Shown piece after piece: positions 25,062 to 36,405 of a stretch of DNA of 64,000 nucleotides. Position 1 is the first letter of the stretch; every line of letters starts with the position of its first letter. Made by a program: the position numbers and the translations under genes. Source of the DNA: Aquarana catesbeiana (taxonomy: Eukaryota > Chordata > Amphibia > Anura > Ranidae); the NCBI RefSeq assembly GCF_042186555.1, contig NC_133336.1, positions 40,232,338 to 40,296,337 of the forward strand. The letters run 5' to 3'. Under the pieces are notes generated by a model. The model worked only from the letters and a program-made list of their open reading frames with translations, was not told where the DNA came from and searched no databases.

Positions 25062-28000
25062 TTATTCGGTTACATCAGCATCAGGTGCTTGGTAGCTGGT
25101 GGTGATCCAAGACTCATTCATTTTTATGAAGGTCAGCCGATCGACCGAGTCGGTGGACAGACGCACCCTGTGATCGGTTACCACGCCTCCAGCAGCACTG
25201 AATGTGCGTTCCGAAAGAACGCTGGATGCAGGACAGGCCAGTAGCTCAATTGCATACTGTGCAAGCTCTGGCCAGTGATCCATCCTCAAGACCCAGTAAC
25301 CCAGAGGATTTTCGGTGGGAAAGGTGTCCAAGTCTGATCTTGCCCCTAGGTATTCCTGCACCATGTAAAACAGACGCTGGCGATGGTTGCTGGAACCGAT
25401 CATACCTTGGGGCTGCGGACCAAAAAATTGTCTGAACGGTCAGACGGCCACCTTCTCCACCGCTCCTTCTTTGACTGACCGAAGCCTCAGCAACACGTTG
25501 TCCAGAAACAGGAGTTTGTAACCTCCCAGTCTCTGGGAACGCGTTGCACAGACCTTTCTGCAAGGCCTCCCGAAGATGTTTCATCCTCTGCTCCCTCTGC
25601 GATGGCAAGATAAGGTCCGCAACCTTACCCTTGTAACGTGGATCAAGGAGGGTTGCCAGCCAGTATTGGTCCTTCTCCTTGATACCACGAATACGAGGAT
25701 CCTTACGCAGGCTTTGCAGGATCAGGGAGGCCATGCAGCGTAGGTTTGCTGAGGCATTCGGTCCGGAGTCCTCTGGGTCACTAAGAACGACATGGTCCGC
25801 AGCCACCTCCTCCCAGCCACGTACAAGTCCATGTGTTTCTTGGGACTGATCCCTTAAAGACTGCTGCTGATGCTGAGTGCCAGGCTCCACCTCCATACTG
25901 ACACAATCTTCCTCCTCCTCCTCCTCCTCTTGCTCCTCGTCCTCTTCCTGTGTGATCGGCGGGCACGCAGGAACACTGTCTGGATAAAGGGGGCCTTGAG
26001 AGCTAAGGAAGTCCTCCTCTTCCTGCCTCTGTTCTGCCTCAAGTGCCCTGTCCATTATTCCACGCAGCGTGTGCTCCAACAGGTGGACAAGGGGGACAGT
26101 GTCACTGATGCATGCACTGTCACTGCTCACCATCCTCGTGGCCTCCTCGAATGGTGACAGGACAGTGCATGCATCCCTGATCATGGCCCACTGGCGTGGG
26201 GAAAAAAAACCAAGCTCCCCTGACCCTGTCCTGGTGCCATAGTCGCACAGGTACTCATTGATGGCCCTCTGCTGCGTGTGCAGCCGCTGCAGCATGGCCA
26301 ACGTTGAGTTCCACCTGGTGGGCATGTCACAGATTAGGCGGTTCTTGGGCAGGTTAAACTCCTTTTGGAGGTCCGTCAGCCGAGCACTGGCATTATATGA
26401 CCGGCGGAAATGCACACAGACTTTCCTGGCCTGCCTCAGGACATCCTGTAAGCCCGGGTACCTGCCCAAGAACCGCTGCACCACCAAGTTAAGGACGTGC
26501 GCCAAACAGGGCACATGGGTCATTTGTCCCTGTCGGAGGGCAGAGAGGAGGTTGGTGCCATTGTCGCAAACCACCATTCCTGCCTTAAGTTGGCGTGGCG
26601 TCAACCACCTCTGAACCTGCCCCTGCAGAGCTGACAGAACCTCTGCCCCAGTGTGGCTCCTGTCCCCCAAGCACACCAGCTCAAGCACCGCATGGCATCT
26701 TTTGGCCTGCGTACTTGCGTAGCCCCTTGAACGCCTACGGAGCACCGCTGGTTCCGAGGAAGAGGCCATGGAGGAAGAAGAAGAGGAGGGGGTGGAGGAG
26801 AGAGGTGTGTCACAATCAGCATTTTGGAGGCGTGGTGGCGGAACAACCTCCAACACTACTGCACCTTGTCCTGCATCCTTCCCAGCTGCCAGCAGAGTCA
26901 CCCAATGCGCCGTGAAACTTAGGTAACGTCCCTGTCCATGCCTGCTGGACCATGAGTCAGCGGTAATATGCACCTTACCGCTGACCGCCCTGTCCAGCGA
27001 GGCATGGACATTGCCTTCCACATGCCGGTAGAGAGCCGGAATCGCCTTCCGTGAGAAAAAGTGGCATTTGGGTACCTGCCACTGAGGAACCGCACATTCC
27101 ACAAACTCACGGAAGGGGGCAGAGTCTACCAACTGAAAAGGCAGCAGTTGAAGTGCTAGCAATTTTGCCAAGCTAGCATTCAACCGCTGGGCATGTGGAT
27201 GGCTGGGAGCAAACTTCTTTCGGCGGTGCAGCAGCTGGGGCAGGGAAATTTGCCTGGTACAATCTGACGTCGGTGTACCAAAAGCAGATTGCCCACAAGT
27301 ACTTGGCTGTGACACACCTAATTCTACACCTTCATTCCTCTCACTGCAGGTCTCAGAGAGGACTGAAGGTCTAGTGGGGTTGGAAATCTCAGCTGATGAG
27401 GAGCAAGGAGAGATCCTCTTTGTTCTTTGGTGTGGGTCTTTTAGATACGCTTGCCAACGAACTGCATGGCAGGTCAACATATGTCTGGTCAAGCGGGAGA
27501 TGTTTTGGCCACGCGAGATACGCTTGAGACATATGTTGCAAATAGCAGCGGTGCGATCTGATGCACTTGTCTCAAAAAAGGCCCACACCAAAGAACTTTT
27601 TGAATAACGCGCAGAGACTGCAGCGCCCTGCACATGTGGAGCTTTGGGGTGTGATGCAGTCAATGTGCTGCCCTTAGGCTGGCCCCTGGAGGGCATCCTG
27701 CCTCGTTGGTGATGTGCCGCCGCCTCCTCCTCCTCCTCCTCTCTCCTATCAGGCACCCACGTTGAGTCAGTGACCTCATCATCCCCTCCCTCCTCATCAC
27801 TGGAGCAAACCTGGCAGTATGCTGCAGCAGGGGGAGCATGACTGCCAGATTGCTGTCCTTCTTGGGCACCCCCTCTGTCCGTGCTCATGTTACTGCCTTC
27901 ATCGAGCTCAGTATCGTCATCAGAGCCTTCCAAACGCTGGGCATCCTCCTGGAGCATGTACCCAACACTGTGGTCAAACAGTTCGAGGGAATCCTCATGA

Positions 28001-28317
28001 GGACATGGTGGAGCTAGGGAAGGAGTCACTGATGACATTGAGCTGAGGGAAGAGGCCGCTGCTTTGCCAGACAAAGCACCCTGGGCATGGGTGAGAGAGG
28101 ATGAGGAGGATGAGGACGGCTTGGTCATCCACTCGACCAAGTCTTCCACATGTTGCGGCTCAACACGGCCAGCTGCCGAAAAAAAGGCCAAGCGTGTCCC
28201 ATGGCCACGTGCTGATGAGGATGCACCGTCTCCACGACCAGCACTAGACACAGAGCCTGCTTGCCCTCTCTTATTGGCTTGTGACTGTCTGCCTCTCCTT
28301 CTTGGCCTTCCAGACAT
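25062..28317 (-). CDS. hAT transposase with BED zinc finger (element B), one frameshift
   Basis: This is a transposase of the hAT superfamily, ZBED-like, expected to excise and insert the element by a DDE mechanism in the nucleus. I chose the start at 28,317 (MSGRPRRRGRQSQANKRGQA) because copies A and O begin at the same place; the open frame extends 13 codons upstream. Features in order: an acidic, serine-rich N-terminus; a BED finger at about residues 240-290 (WAFFETS, CNICLK, then RHMLTCH); HITADSWSS near 460 (first catalytic D); VVCDNGTNLL near 590 (second D); a glutamate-rich linker; and the C-terminal dimerisation domain (ELLACPASSVLSERTFSAAG, DHRVRLSTDSVDRL). Near 25,440, about 5 nt are missing relative to copy A, which shifts the frame. 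The dimerisation domain is therefore read in another frame, ending at 25,062. Otherwise open for more than 950 codons, so inactivation is recent. Confidence 0.88.
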
Positions 28318-28350
28318 ACTAATGGCCTGTAGCTGCACTAAGCTGGGATA

Positions 28351-30030
28351 GAACACCTGTAATTTTCTTCAGGTAGCTTTATATACTGTAACCAGACAAG
28401 CCTGCCTGTCAGTAGGAAGATAACAGGAACGGATCTAGCTGAACACTGTGAGCAGGACGCACTGTACTAAATGTAAATAGTCTAGCTGCCTGACCGTGGT
28501 ACTAATAGGATCAAATAGAACACCTGTAATTTTCTTCAGGTAGCTTTATATACTGTAACCAGACAAGCCTGCCTGTCAGTAGGAAGATAACAGGAACGGA
28601 TCTAGCTGTACACTGTGAGCAGGACGCACTGTACTAAATGTAAATAGTCTAGCTGCCTGACCGTGGTACTAATAGGATCAAATAGAACACCTGTAATTTT
28701 CTTCAGGTAGCTTTATATACTGTAACCAGACAAGCCTGCCTGTCAGTAGGAAGATAACAGGAACGGATCTAGCTGAACACTGTGAGCAGGACGCACTGTA
28801 CTAAATGTAAATAGTCTAGCTGCCTAACCGTGGTACTAATAGGATCAAATAGAACACCTGTAATTTTCTTCAGGTAGCTTTATATACTGTAACCAGACAA
28901 GCCTGCCTGTCAGTAGGAAGATAACAGGAACGGATCTAGCTGAACACTGTGAGCAGGACGCACTGTACTAAATGTAAATAGTCTAGCTGCCTGACCGTGG
29001 TACTAATAGGATCAAATAGAACACCTGTAATTTTCTTCAGGTAGCTTTATATACTGTAACCAGACAAGCCTGCCTGTCAGTAGGAAGATAACAGGAACGG
29101 ATCTAGCTGAACACTGTGAGCAGGACGCACTGCACTAAATGTAAATAGTCTAGAAGATAACAGGAACGGATCTAGCTGAACACTGTGAGCAGGACGCACT
29201 GCACTAAATGTAAATAGTCTAGAAGATAACAGGAACGGATCTAGCTGAACACTGTGAGCAGGACGCACTGCACTAAATGTAAATAGTCTAGAAGATAACA
29301 GGAACGGATCTAGCTGAACACTGTGAGCAGGACGCACTGCACTAAATGTAAATAGTCTAGAAGATAACAGGAACGGATCTAGCTGAACACTGTGAGCAGG
29401 ACGCACTGCACTAAATGTAAATAGCAGGAACGGCTCTAGCTGAACACTGTGAGCAGGACGCACTGCACTAAATGTAAATAGCAGGAACGGATCTAGCTGA
29501 ACACTGTGAGCAGGACGCACTGCACTAAATGTAAATAGCAGGAACGGATCTAGCTGAACACTGTGAGCAGGACGCACTGCACTAAATGTAAATAGCAGGA
29601 ACGGATCTAGCTGAACACTGTGAGCAGGACGCACTGCACTAAATGTAAATAACAGGAACGGATCTAGCTGAACACTGTGAGCAGGACGCACTGCACTAAA
29701 TGTAAATAGCAGGAACGGATCTAGCTGAACACTGTGAGCAGGACGCACTGCACTAAATGTAAATAGCAGGAACGGATCTAGCTGAACACTGTGAGCAGGA
29801 CGCACTGCACTAAATGTAAATTGCAGGAACGGATCTAGCTGAACACTGTGAGCAGGACGCACTGCACTAAATGTAAATAGTCTAGAAGATAACAGGAACG
29901 GATCTAGCTGAACACTGTGAGCAGGACGCACTGCACTAAATGTAAATAGCAGGAACGGATCTAGCTGAACACTGTGAGCAGGACGCACTGCATTAAATGT
30001 AAATAGTCTAGATAGAAGATAACAGGAACG
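28351..30030. repeat. Subterminal tandem repeats of B (167, 69 and 57 bp)
   Basis: Units of exactly 167 bp start at 28,351, 28,518, 28,685, 28,852 and 29,019 (gaacacctgtaattttcttc). They are followed by 69-bp units from 29,151 (tagaagataacaggaacgg) and 57-bp units from about 29,424 (gcaggaacggatctagctga). The shorter units are nested pieces of the 167-bp one. Because 57 and 69 are multiples of three, the array gives a 303-residue open frame on the minus strand with a 19-residue period (RPAHSVQLDPFLLFTFSAV). That frame is not a gene. Confidence 0.9.
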
Positions 30031-30534
30031 GATCTAGCTAAACTGAATACAGTGTATATATATATATGCAACACCTGGGATGCATATATATACACAATAC
30101 ACTGTAAGTGCAGCTAACTGACTGACTGTTCTGCCTAATCTATCTAACTCAAATCAAATGACACTGTCTCTCTCTCTCTCTATCTCTCAGCACACCGGAA
30201 CACACACTACACAGGGCCGCCGTGCAGGCGGCCTTATATAGTGTGGGGTGTGTACTAAATCCCCTGAGCCATAATTGGCCAAAGCCACCCTGGCTTTGGC
30301 CAATTACAGCTCTCTCTACTGACGGCGCTGTGATTGGCCAAGCATGCGGGTCATAGTGCATGCTTGGCCAATCATCAGCCAGCAATGCACTGCGATGCCG
30401 CAGTGAATTATGGGCCGTGACGCGCCACACGAATTTAGCGCGAACGGCCCATATCGTTCGCAATTCGGCGAACGGGCGAACAGCCGATGTTCGAGTCGAA
30501 CATGGGTTCGACTCGAACACGAAGCTCATCCCTA
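30031..30534. other. Right subterminal region of B
   Basis: An AT-repeat, a ct-rich stretch (30,163-30,190) and self-complementary words (ccaaagccaccctggctttg; the gcatgcttggccaatca words at 30,340-30,375) precede the right TIR. gccgccgtgcaggcggc is also palindromic. This region lies between the TIR and the transposase start and may hold the promoter; no clear TATA box can be chosen. Confidence 0.5.
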
Positions 30535-31161
30535 GTGAGCAGCAACAATGCATGCATAAATGATACTGTCCCTCTTGTCTTCCTGTTGGAGCACACGCTT
30601 CATGGAATAATGGACAGGACACTTGAGGCAGAACAGTGTGAGAAAGAGGAGGACTTCCTTACCTCTCAAGGTCCCCTTTATCCAGATATTATTCCTGCAG
30701 GCCCGCCAAACACACAGGAAGAAGAGGAGGAGGAGGAGGAGGATTGTGTCAGCATGGATGTGGAGGATAACACTCAGCAGCAGTCTTCAAGGGATGGTTT
30801 TTAGTCCCCAGAAACCCAAGGAGTTGTACGTGGCTGGGAGGAGGATCATGTGATCCTTAGTGACCCAGAGGATTCAGAATCGAATACCTCTGCAAACTTT
30901 CGCAGGCTTTGCAGAATCAGGGAGGCCATGCAGCGTAAGGGCCCTAGGATTCGTGGTATCAAAGAGAAGGAATCATTACTGGCTGGCAACCCTTCTTGAT
31001 CCACGTTACAAGGGTAAGGTTGCAGAACTCATCCTGCCTTCGCATTGGGAGCAGAGGATGAAACATCTTCAGGAGGCCTTGAAGAAAGGTTTACGCAATG
31101 CATTTCCAGACCCTGGGAAGTTACAATTTTCTGGTGCTGGACAACGTGTTGCTGAGGCTTC

Positions 31162-31828
31162 TGTCAGGTCACCTGAGGCCAGGTGGCAGATGCACACTGT
31201 TGGGGTCAGGAGTGCACCGCAAAGATAGTGGACCCTACAGCTGACTGCTGCGGATGGGAGTCTAGGTGGTTAAGGAAGGCAGGTCCGCTGGAACACCAAC
31301 ACGGATCCCACGGGGGCTAGAGCGTAAGATTACCCAGGGCGCGGGGTCTAAGAGCCAGCAGGTGTTTACCAGAGCCTCTAGTGGTGAGGATGGACAGAGC
31401 TGCAACTGGCTCCAGGTCGCAACCCCCAGGGTCTCCCATCTCACACCCACGGTAGGCTACAGGAGGACAGAAATAGTAAGGGAATAAGCCAAAGGTCGGG
31501 GGACTAGCAGACAAGGATAAACATAGAACACACCAAAGGTCAGGGTCACAAGCAGGCAGGGATAGTTGAGAACAAGCCAAGATTAGTAACTGGAATCAGA
31601 CGTAGAAGACACAGCAAGATGCACACGGAAGCTAAACACACAAAGGTTGATCAGCAAGGCAGGCTTTCAGTGCACAGGTTAATATAGAGTTCCCTGATAG
31701 GGGCTGGGGTGGAGCCATGCTTTGAGGAGAGATTATTTAAGTAACCAGGTGAGAATGGCTGGCCTCTAAAAGTGAACACATGGAGGAGAGGTAAGCTGAC
31801 AGACAAAGATTACCGCATAACCATGACA
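31162..31828. mobile_element. Solo LTR with 5-bp target duplication
   Basis: It begins TGTCAGG and ends ATGACA, so it has TG...CA ends. It is flanked by gcttc at 31,157-31,161 and 31,829-31,833. It splits the transposase homology of copy A between EASV and FSQKKSSGEGG, which B reads continuously. At 667 bp with no internal coding region it fits a solo LTR of a vertebrate retroelement. The family is unknown. Confidence 0.7.
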
Positions 31829-32519
31829 GCTTCGTTCAGTCAGAAGAAGAGCAGTGGAGAAGGTGGCCGACTGACCAATGCCTTTAGACAATTTTTCAGT
31901 CCTCAGCGCCAAGGTCTGATAGATTCAAGCAACCATTGCCAGCGTCTGCATTACATGGTGCAGGAATTTCTAGGGGCAAGAGCAGACTTGGAGACCTTTC
32001 CAACAGAGCATCCACTGGGTTACTGGGTCTTGAGGATGGACCACTGGCCAGAACTTGGTCAATATGCAATTGATCTACTGGCCTGTCCTGCATCCAGCAT
32101 TCTTTCTGAATGCACATTCAATGCTGCTGGAGGGTTTGTAACGGATCATAGGGTGCGCCTGTCCACAGACTCCCTTGATAGGCTCATATTCATAAAAATG
32201 AATCAGTCTTGGATCAGCAGCAGCTATCAAGCACCTGATGCTGATGTAACTGATTGATTTTTCTATGGATGTGGAATCCCTTGAAGACTGCCAATGCTGA
32301 GTGACTATCCTCCTCAATCTTGATGATGCTAGTTTCCAACAATATTTTTGGTTTAGGACACCACCACCACTGCCTAAGGCCCAATGTTTCTGTCCCTGTT
32401 TAACAGGGGCATGTAATTACAATTTCTGATCTAATATTTCACAGCAGGGCCCGTTCCTGCGCCCAACAAGAGTATCTGTGAGGGGTTACAGTGTTGTGGC
32501 ACCACCACCACCAAAGGCC

Positions 32520-32693
32520 CAATTTTTCTGCCTCTGTCCCAGCAGCAGAAAAAAAGGACAAGCGTGCCCCACGGCCACCTGCAGAAGATGCACCATGTCC
32601 ATGACCAGCACTGTGGACTGTAGACACAGAGCCTGCTTGCCCTCTTATAGTGGCCCGTGAGTGTCTGCCTCTCCTTGGAGGCCTTCCGGACAT
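32520..32693 (-). pseudogene. N-terminal fragment of the O transposase
   Basis: The minus strand encodes MSGRPPRRGRHSRATIRGQA and continues to about codon 57. It then joins the 3' tail of copy A (aaaggcccaatttttctg). It is an inverted duplicate of the start of copy A at 21,179. Nothing of the catalytic region remains in this orientation. Confidence 0.8.
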
Positions 32694-32983
32694 GATGGGG
32701 ACTTTTTTTGCAACACCACACTACACTGTATTGTGTACTGTGTACACCACCAGAAAAGTAGTAGCAACTGCACTATGGGTGCACTGTATTGTGTACACCA
32801 CCAGAAGTCTAAAAGCAACTATGGGTGCACTTTATGTATTGTGTACTGTGTATACCACCAGAAAAGTAGTAGCAACTGCACTATGGGTGCACGGAACTGT
32901 CTACTGTGTACACCGCCTGAAGTATATTAGAAACATTACACCAGGAACGGCCTGCAGTGAGATATAGCTAAACTGTATGCAGT

Positions 32984-33029
<46 letters not shown>

Positions 33030-33159
33030 GAGACTATCTGTATATATATTAAATACACTGCAGATAACTGAATCACCTGCCTGCCAGAAGTATATTAGAA
33101 ACAGTACACCAGGAATGGCCTGCAGTGGATATATATATATATATATATATACAAGACTA

Positions 33160-33240
<81 letters not shown>

Positions 33241-33488
33241 TACACTGCAGCTAACTGAATCACCTGCCTGCCTAAAATATATTAGAAACAGTGCACCAGG
33301 AACGGCCTGCAGTGAGATATAGCAAAACTGTATGCAGTGGATATATATATATATATATATATATACGAGACTATCTGTATATATATTAAATACACTGCAG
33401 ATAACTGAATCACCTGCCTGCCAGAAGTATATTAGAAACAGTACACCAGGAATGGCCTGCAGTGAGATATAGCTAAACTGTATGCAGT

Positions 33489-33542
<54 letters not shown>

Positions 33543-33662
33543 GACACTATCTGTATATATATTAAATACACTGCAGATAACTGAATCACCTGCCTGCCAG
33601 AAGTATATTAGAAACAGTACACCAGGAATGGCCTGCAGTGGATATATATATATACAAGACTA

Positions 33663-33719
<57 letters not shown>

Positions 33720-33815
33720 CACTGCAGCTAACTGAATCACCTGCCTGCCTGAAATATATTAGAAACAGTGCACCAGGAACGGCCTGCAGTGAGATATAGC
33801 AAAACTGTATGCAGT

Positions 33816-33869
<54 letters not shown>

Positions 33870-33872
33870 CTA

Positions 33873-33917
<45 letters not shown>

Positions 33918-34206
33918 TACACTGCAACTAACTGAATCAACTGCCTGCCTGAAGTATATTAGAAATAGTACACCAGGAACGGCCTGCAGTGAGATATAGC
34001 TAAACTGTATACAGTATATATATTTATATATATAATTTTATATATATATATCTATATCTATATATAGATATAGATATAGATATATATATATATATATACA
34101 AGACTATCTGTATATATATAGTAAATACACTGCAGCTAACTGAATCAGTTGCCTGCCTGAAATATATTAGAAACAGAACACCAGGAATGGCCTGCAGTGA
34201 GATATA

Positions 34207-35754
34207 CAACCCCTGGCAAAAATTATGGAATCACCAGTCCCTGAGGATGTTTCTTCAGTTGTTTATTGTTGTAGAAAAAAAACAGATCACAGACATGGCC
34301 AAAAACTAAAGGCATTTCAAATGGCAACGTTCTGGCTTTAAGAAACACTAAAAGAAATCAAGAAAAATAATTGTGGTGGCCAGTAACAGTTAGATTTATA
34401 GAACAAGCACAGGGAATAAATTATGGAATCACTCAATTCTGAGGAAAAAATTATGGAATCACCCTGTAAATTTTCATTACAAACACTAACACCTGCATCA
34501 GATTAAATCTGCTTGTTAGTATGTAGGTAAAGAGGGTAAATCATCATGCAGTGTTGCACAAGATGTTGGTTGTTCACAGTCGGCTGTGTCTAAAACATGG
34601 ACCAAATACAAACAACATGGGAAGGTGGTTAAAGGCAAGCATACTGGTAGACCAAGGAAGACATCAAAGCGTCAAGACAGAAAACTTAAAGCAATATGCC
34701 TTGAAAACAGAAAATGTACAACAAAACAAATGAGGAACAAATGGGAGGAAACTGGAGTCAACATCTGTGACCGAACTGTAAGAAACCGCCTAAAGGAAAT
34801 GGGATTTACATACAGAAAAGCTAAAAGAAAGCCATCTCTAACACCTAAACACAAAAAAACAAGGTTACAATGGGCTAAGGAAAGGCAATCGTGGACTGTG
34901 GATGATTGAATGAAAGTCATATTCAGTGATGAATCTCGAATCTGCATTGGGCAAGGTGATGATGCTGGAACTTTTGTTTGGTGCCGTTCCAATGAGATTT
35001 ATGCAGACGACTGTCTGAAGAAAACATGCAAATTTCCACAGTCAATTATGATATGGGCTGCATGTCAGGTAAAGGTACTGGGGAGATGGCTGTCATTAAA
35101 ACTTCAATAAATGCACAGGTTTACTTTGAAATTTTGGACACTTTTCGTATCCCATCTATTGAAAGGATGTTTGGGGATGATGAAATCATTTATCAAGATG
35201 ATAATGCATCTTGCCATAGAGCAAAACTGTGAAAAAATTCCTTGAAGAAAGACACATAAGGTCAATGTCATGGCCTGCAAACAGTCCGGATCTCAATCCA
35301 ATTGAAAATCTGTGGTGGAAGTTAAAGAAAATGGTCCATGACAAGGCTCCAACCTGCAAAGATGATTTGGCAACAGCAATCAGAGAAGGCTGGAGCCAGA
35401 CTGATGAAGAGTACTGTTTATCACTCATTAAGTCAATGTCTCAGAGACTGCAAGCAGTTATAAAAGCCAGAGGTGGTGCAACAAAGTACTAGTGATGTGT
35501 TGGAGTGTTATTTTGTTAGATTGTTTTTCATGATTCCATATTTTTTTCCTCAGAGTTGAGTGATTCCATAATTTATTCCCTGTGCTTGTTCTATAAATCT
35601 GTTACTGGCCACCACAATTATTTTTCTTGATTTCTTTTAGCCAGAAAGTTGCCATTTGAAATGCCTTTAGTTTTTGGCCATGTCTGTGATCTGCTTTTTT
35701 TCTACAACAATAAACAACAGGGACTGGTGATTCCATAATTTTTGCCAGGGGTTG
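34207..35754 (+). mobile_element. Tc1/mariner element, 1,548 bp
   Basis: The TIRs are caacccctggcaaaaattat at the left and its complement at the right. The host TA dinucleotide is duplicated (34,205-34,206 and 35,755-35,756). The uninterrupted repeat unit (gatatagttaaactgtatgc) is restored when the element is removed. A broken transposase lies inside. Confidence 0.93.
34520..35492 (+). pseudogene. Tc1-like transposase, broken
   Basis: The N-terminal part has the helix-turn-helix region (AVSKTWTKYKQHGKVV, GRPRKTSKRQDRKLK). The catalytic DD34E residues are all recognisable: VIFSDESRI after a stop near 34,908, YQDDNASCH near 35,200, and SPDLNPIENLWWKLK near 35,290. A stop codon separates the first two parts, and frameshifts lie between 35,050 and 35,235. 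Not functional. Confidence 0.88.
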
Positions 35755-35771
35755 TAGTTAAACTGTATGCA

Positions 35772-35833
<62 letters not shown>

Positions 35834-35957
35834 GACTATCTGTGTATATATATATTAAATACACTGCAGCTAACTGAATCACCTGCCTGCCTGAAGTATA
35901 TTAGAAACAGTGCACCAGGAACGGACTGCAGTCAGATCTAGCTAAACTGGATACAGT

Positions 35958-36017
<60 letters not shown>

Positions 36018-36405
36018 GAGACTATCTGTATATATATATTAAATACACTGCAGCTAACTGAATAATCTGCCTGCCAGCCTGCTCAATCTAAATGAGACTC
36101 TCTCTCCGTCCATGTCAACAACACACTATACAAGGCCGACGTGCAGCCGGCCTTATATATTGTGGGGCGTGGACTTAGTCCCCCTGAGCCATGATTGGTG
36201 AAAGGCACCCTGCCTTTGGCCAATTATGGCTCTCTTAGCTGAGGGCGCTGTGATTGGCCAAAGCATGCAGGTCATGCTCTGGCCAATCATCATACAGCAA
36301 TGGACTGCGCTCCCGCAGTGCATTATGGGCCGTTACGCGCCGCTCTATTTTGTTCGGTTTTCGGTGAACAGCCAATATTCGACCCAAACAGAAAGCTCAT
36401 CCCTA

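Larger units (their letters stand above)
23187..30534 (-). mobile_element. Near-complete hAT transposon B, 7,348 bp
   Basis: The ends are tagggatgagc (23,187) and gctcatcccta (to 30,534), an 11-bp TIR. The 8-bp target duplication gtgagcag lies at 23,179-23,186 and 30,535-30,542. An 8-bp duplication is diagnostic of hAT elements. B inserted into copy A of its own family. B itself shows the empty site near 26,120-26,150: on the minus strand the gtgagcag word runs on into gtgcatgcat. Layout on the minus strand: right TIR, 57-, 69- and 167-bp tandem repeats, transposase, 141-bp hairpin repeats, left TIR. Confidence 0.95.
21179..32257 (+). pseudogene. hAT (ZBED-type) transposase copy A, broken
   Basis: The start is MCRRPPRRGRRSQATKRGQA at 21,179, parallel to the starts of B and of the O fragment. 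The N-terminal part runs to about 21,935. A middle segment (about 22,030-22,575) is inverted and flanked by two CR1 pieces. The BED finger is missing. Forward homology resumes at about 22,646, with VVCDNGTNLLSAL. Element B interrupts it at 23,187-30,534. It resumes at 30,543 (NDTVPLVFLLEHTLHGIMDR), and a solo LTR interrupts it at 31,162-31,828. The C-terminal hAT dimerisation domain (LLACPASSILSECTFNAAGG, then DHRVRLSTDSLDRL) ends at about 32,257. There it has SEC where B has SER. Stops and frameshifts are present, so it is not functional. Confidence 0.85.
32940..36060. repeat. AT-microsatellite-bearing tandem repeats of O
   Basis: About nine copies of a unit with caccaggaacggcctgcagt, gatatagctaaactgtatgc, a long (AT)n run, gactatctgtatatat and aaatacactgcagctaactg. 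Copies start near 32,941, 33,108, 33,295, 33,446, 33,621, 33,773, 33,972, 34,181 and 35,917. Copy lengths differ mostly through the (AT)n runs. The tyrosine-isoleucine open frames here are translations of (AT)n. A Tc1 element sits in the eighth copy. Confidence 0.9.
17720..36405 (-). mobile_element. Outer hAT element O (rearranged, left end lost)
   Basis: The right end is gctcatcccta at 36,395-36,405, identical to the right TIR of element B. The subterminal region matches B (gccggccttatatattgtgg, gattggccaaagcatgc). The left part (about 17,720-18,500 and 20,500-21,050) matches the left part of B (tatgggactcgaacg, gacccgggt, ccccaggggacatgtatcaa) in the same orientation. The left TIR is not visible. 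On the minus strand only the first roughly 55 codons of O's own transposase survive (near 32,693). The body of a transposase (copy A) lies inside in the opposite direction. O also hosts element B, a 2-kb foldback and a Tc1 element. Confidence 0.7.

Noticed and set aside
28351..29018. Possible CRISPR-like array of regular repeats
   Set aside because: Units are contiguous tandem copies with no unique spacers and lie inside a eukaryotic transposon.
29077..29988. 303-residue protein with 19-residue repeats
   Set aside because: Exact translation of the 57- and 69-bp subterminal repeats of hAT element B. Open only because the units are multiples of three.
32901..35882. Tyr-Ile repeat proteins
   Set aside because: Translations of (AT)n runs.
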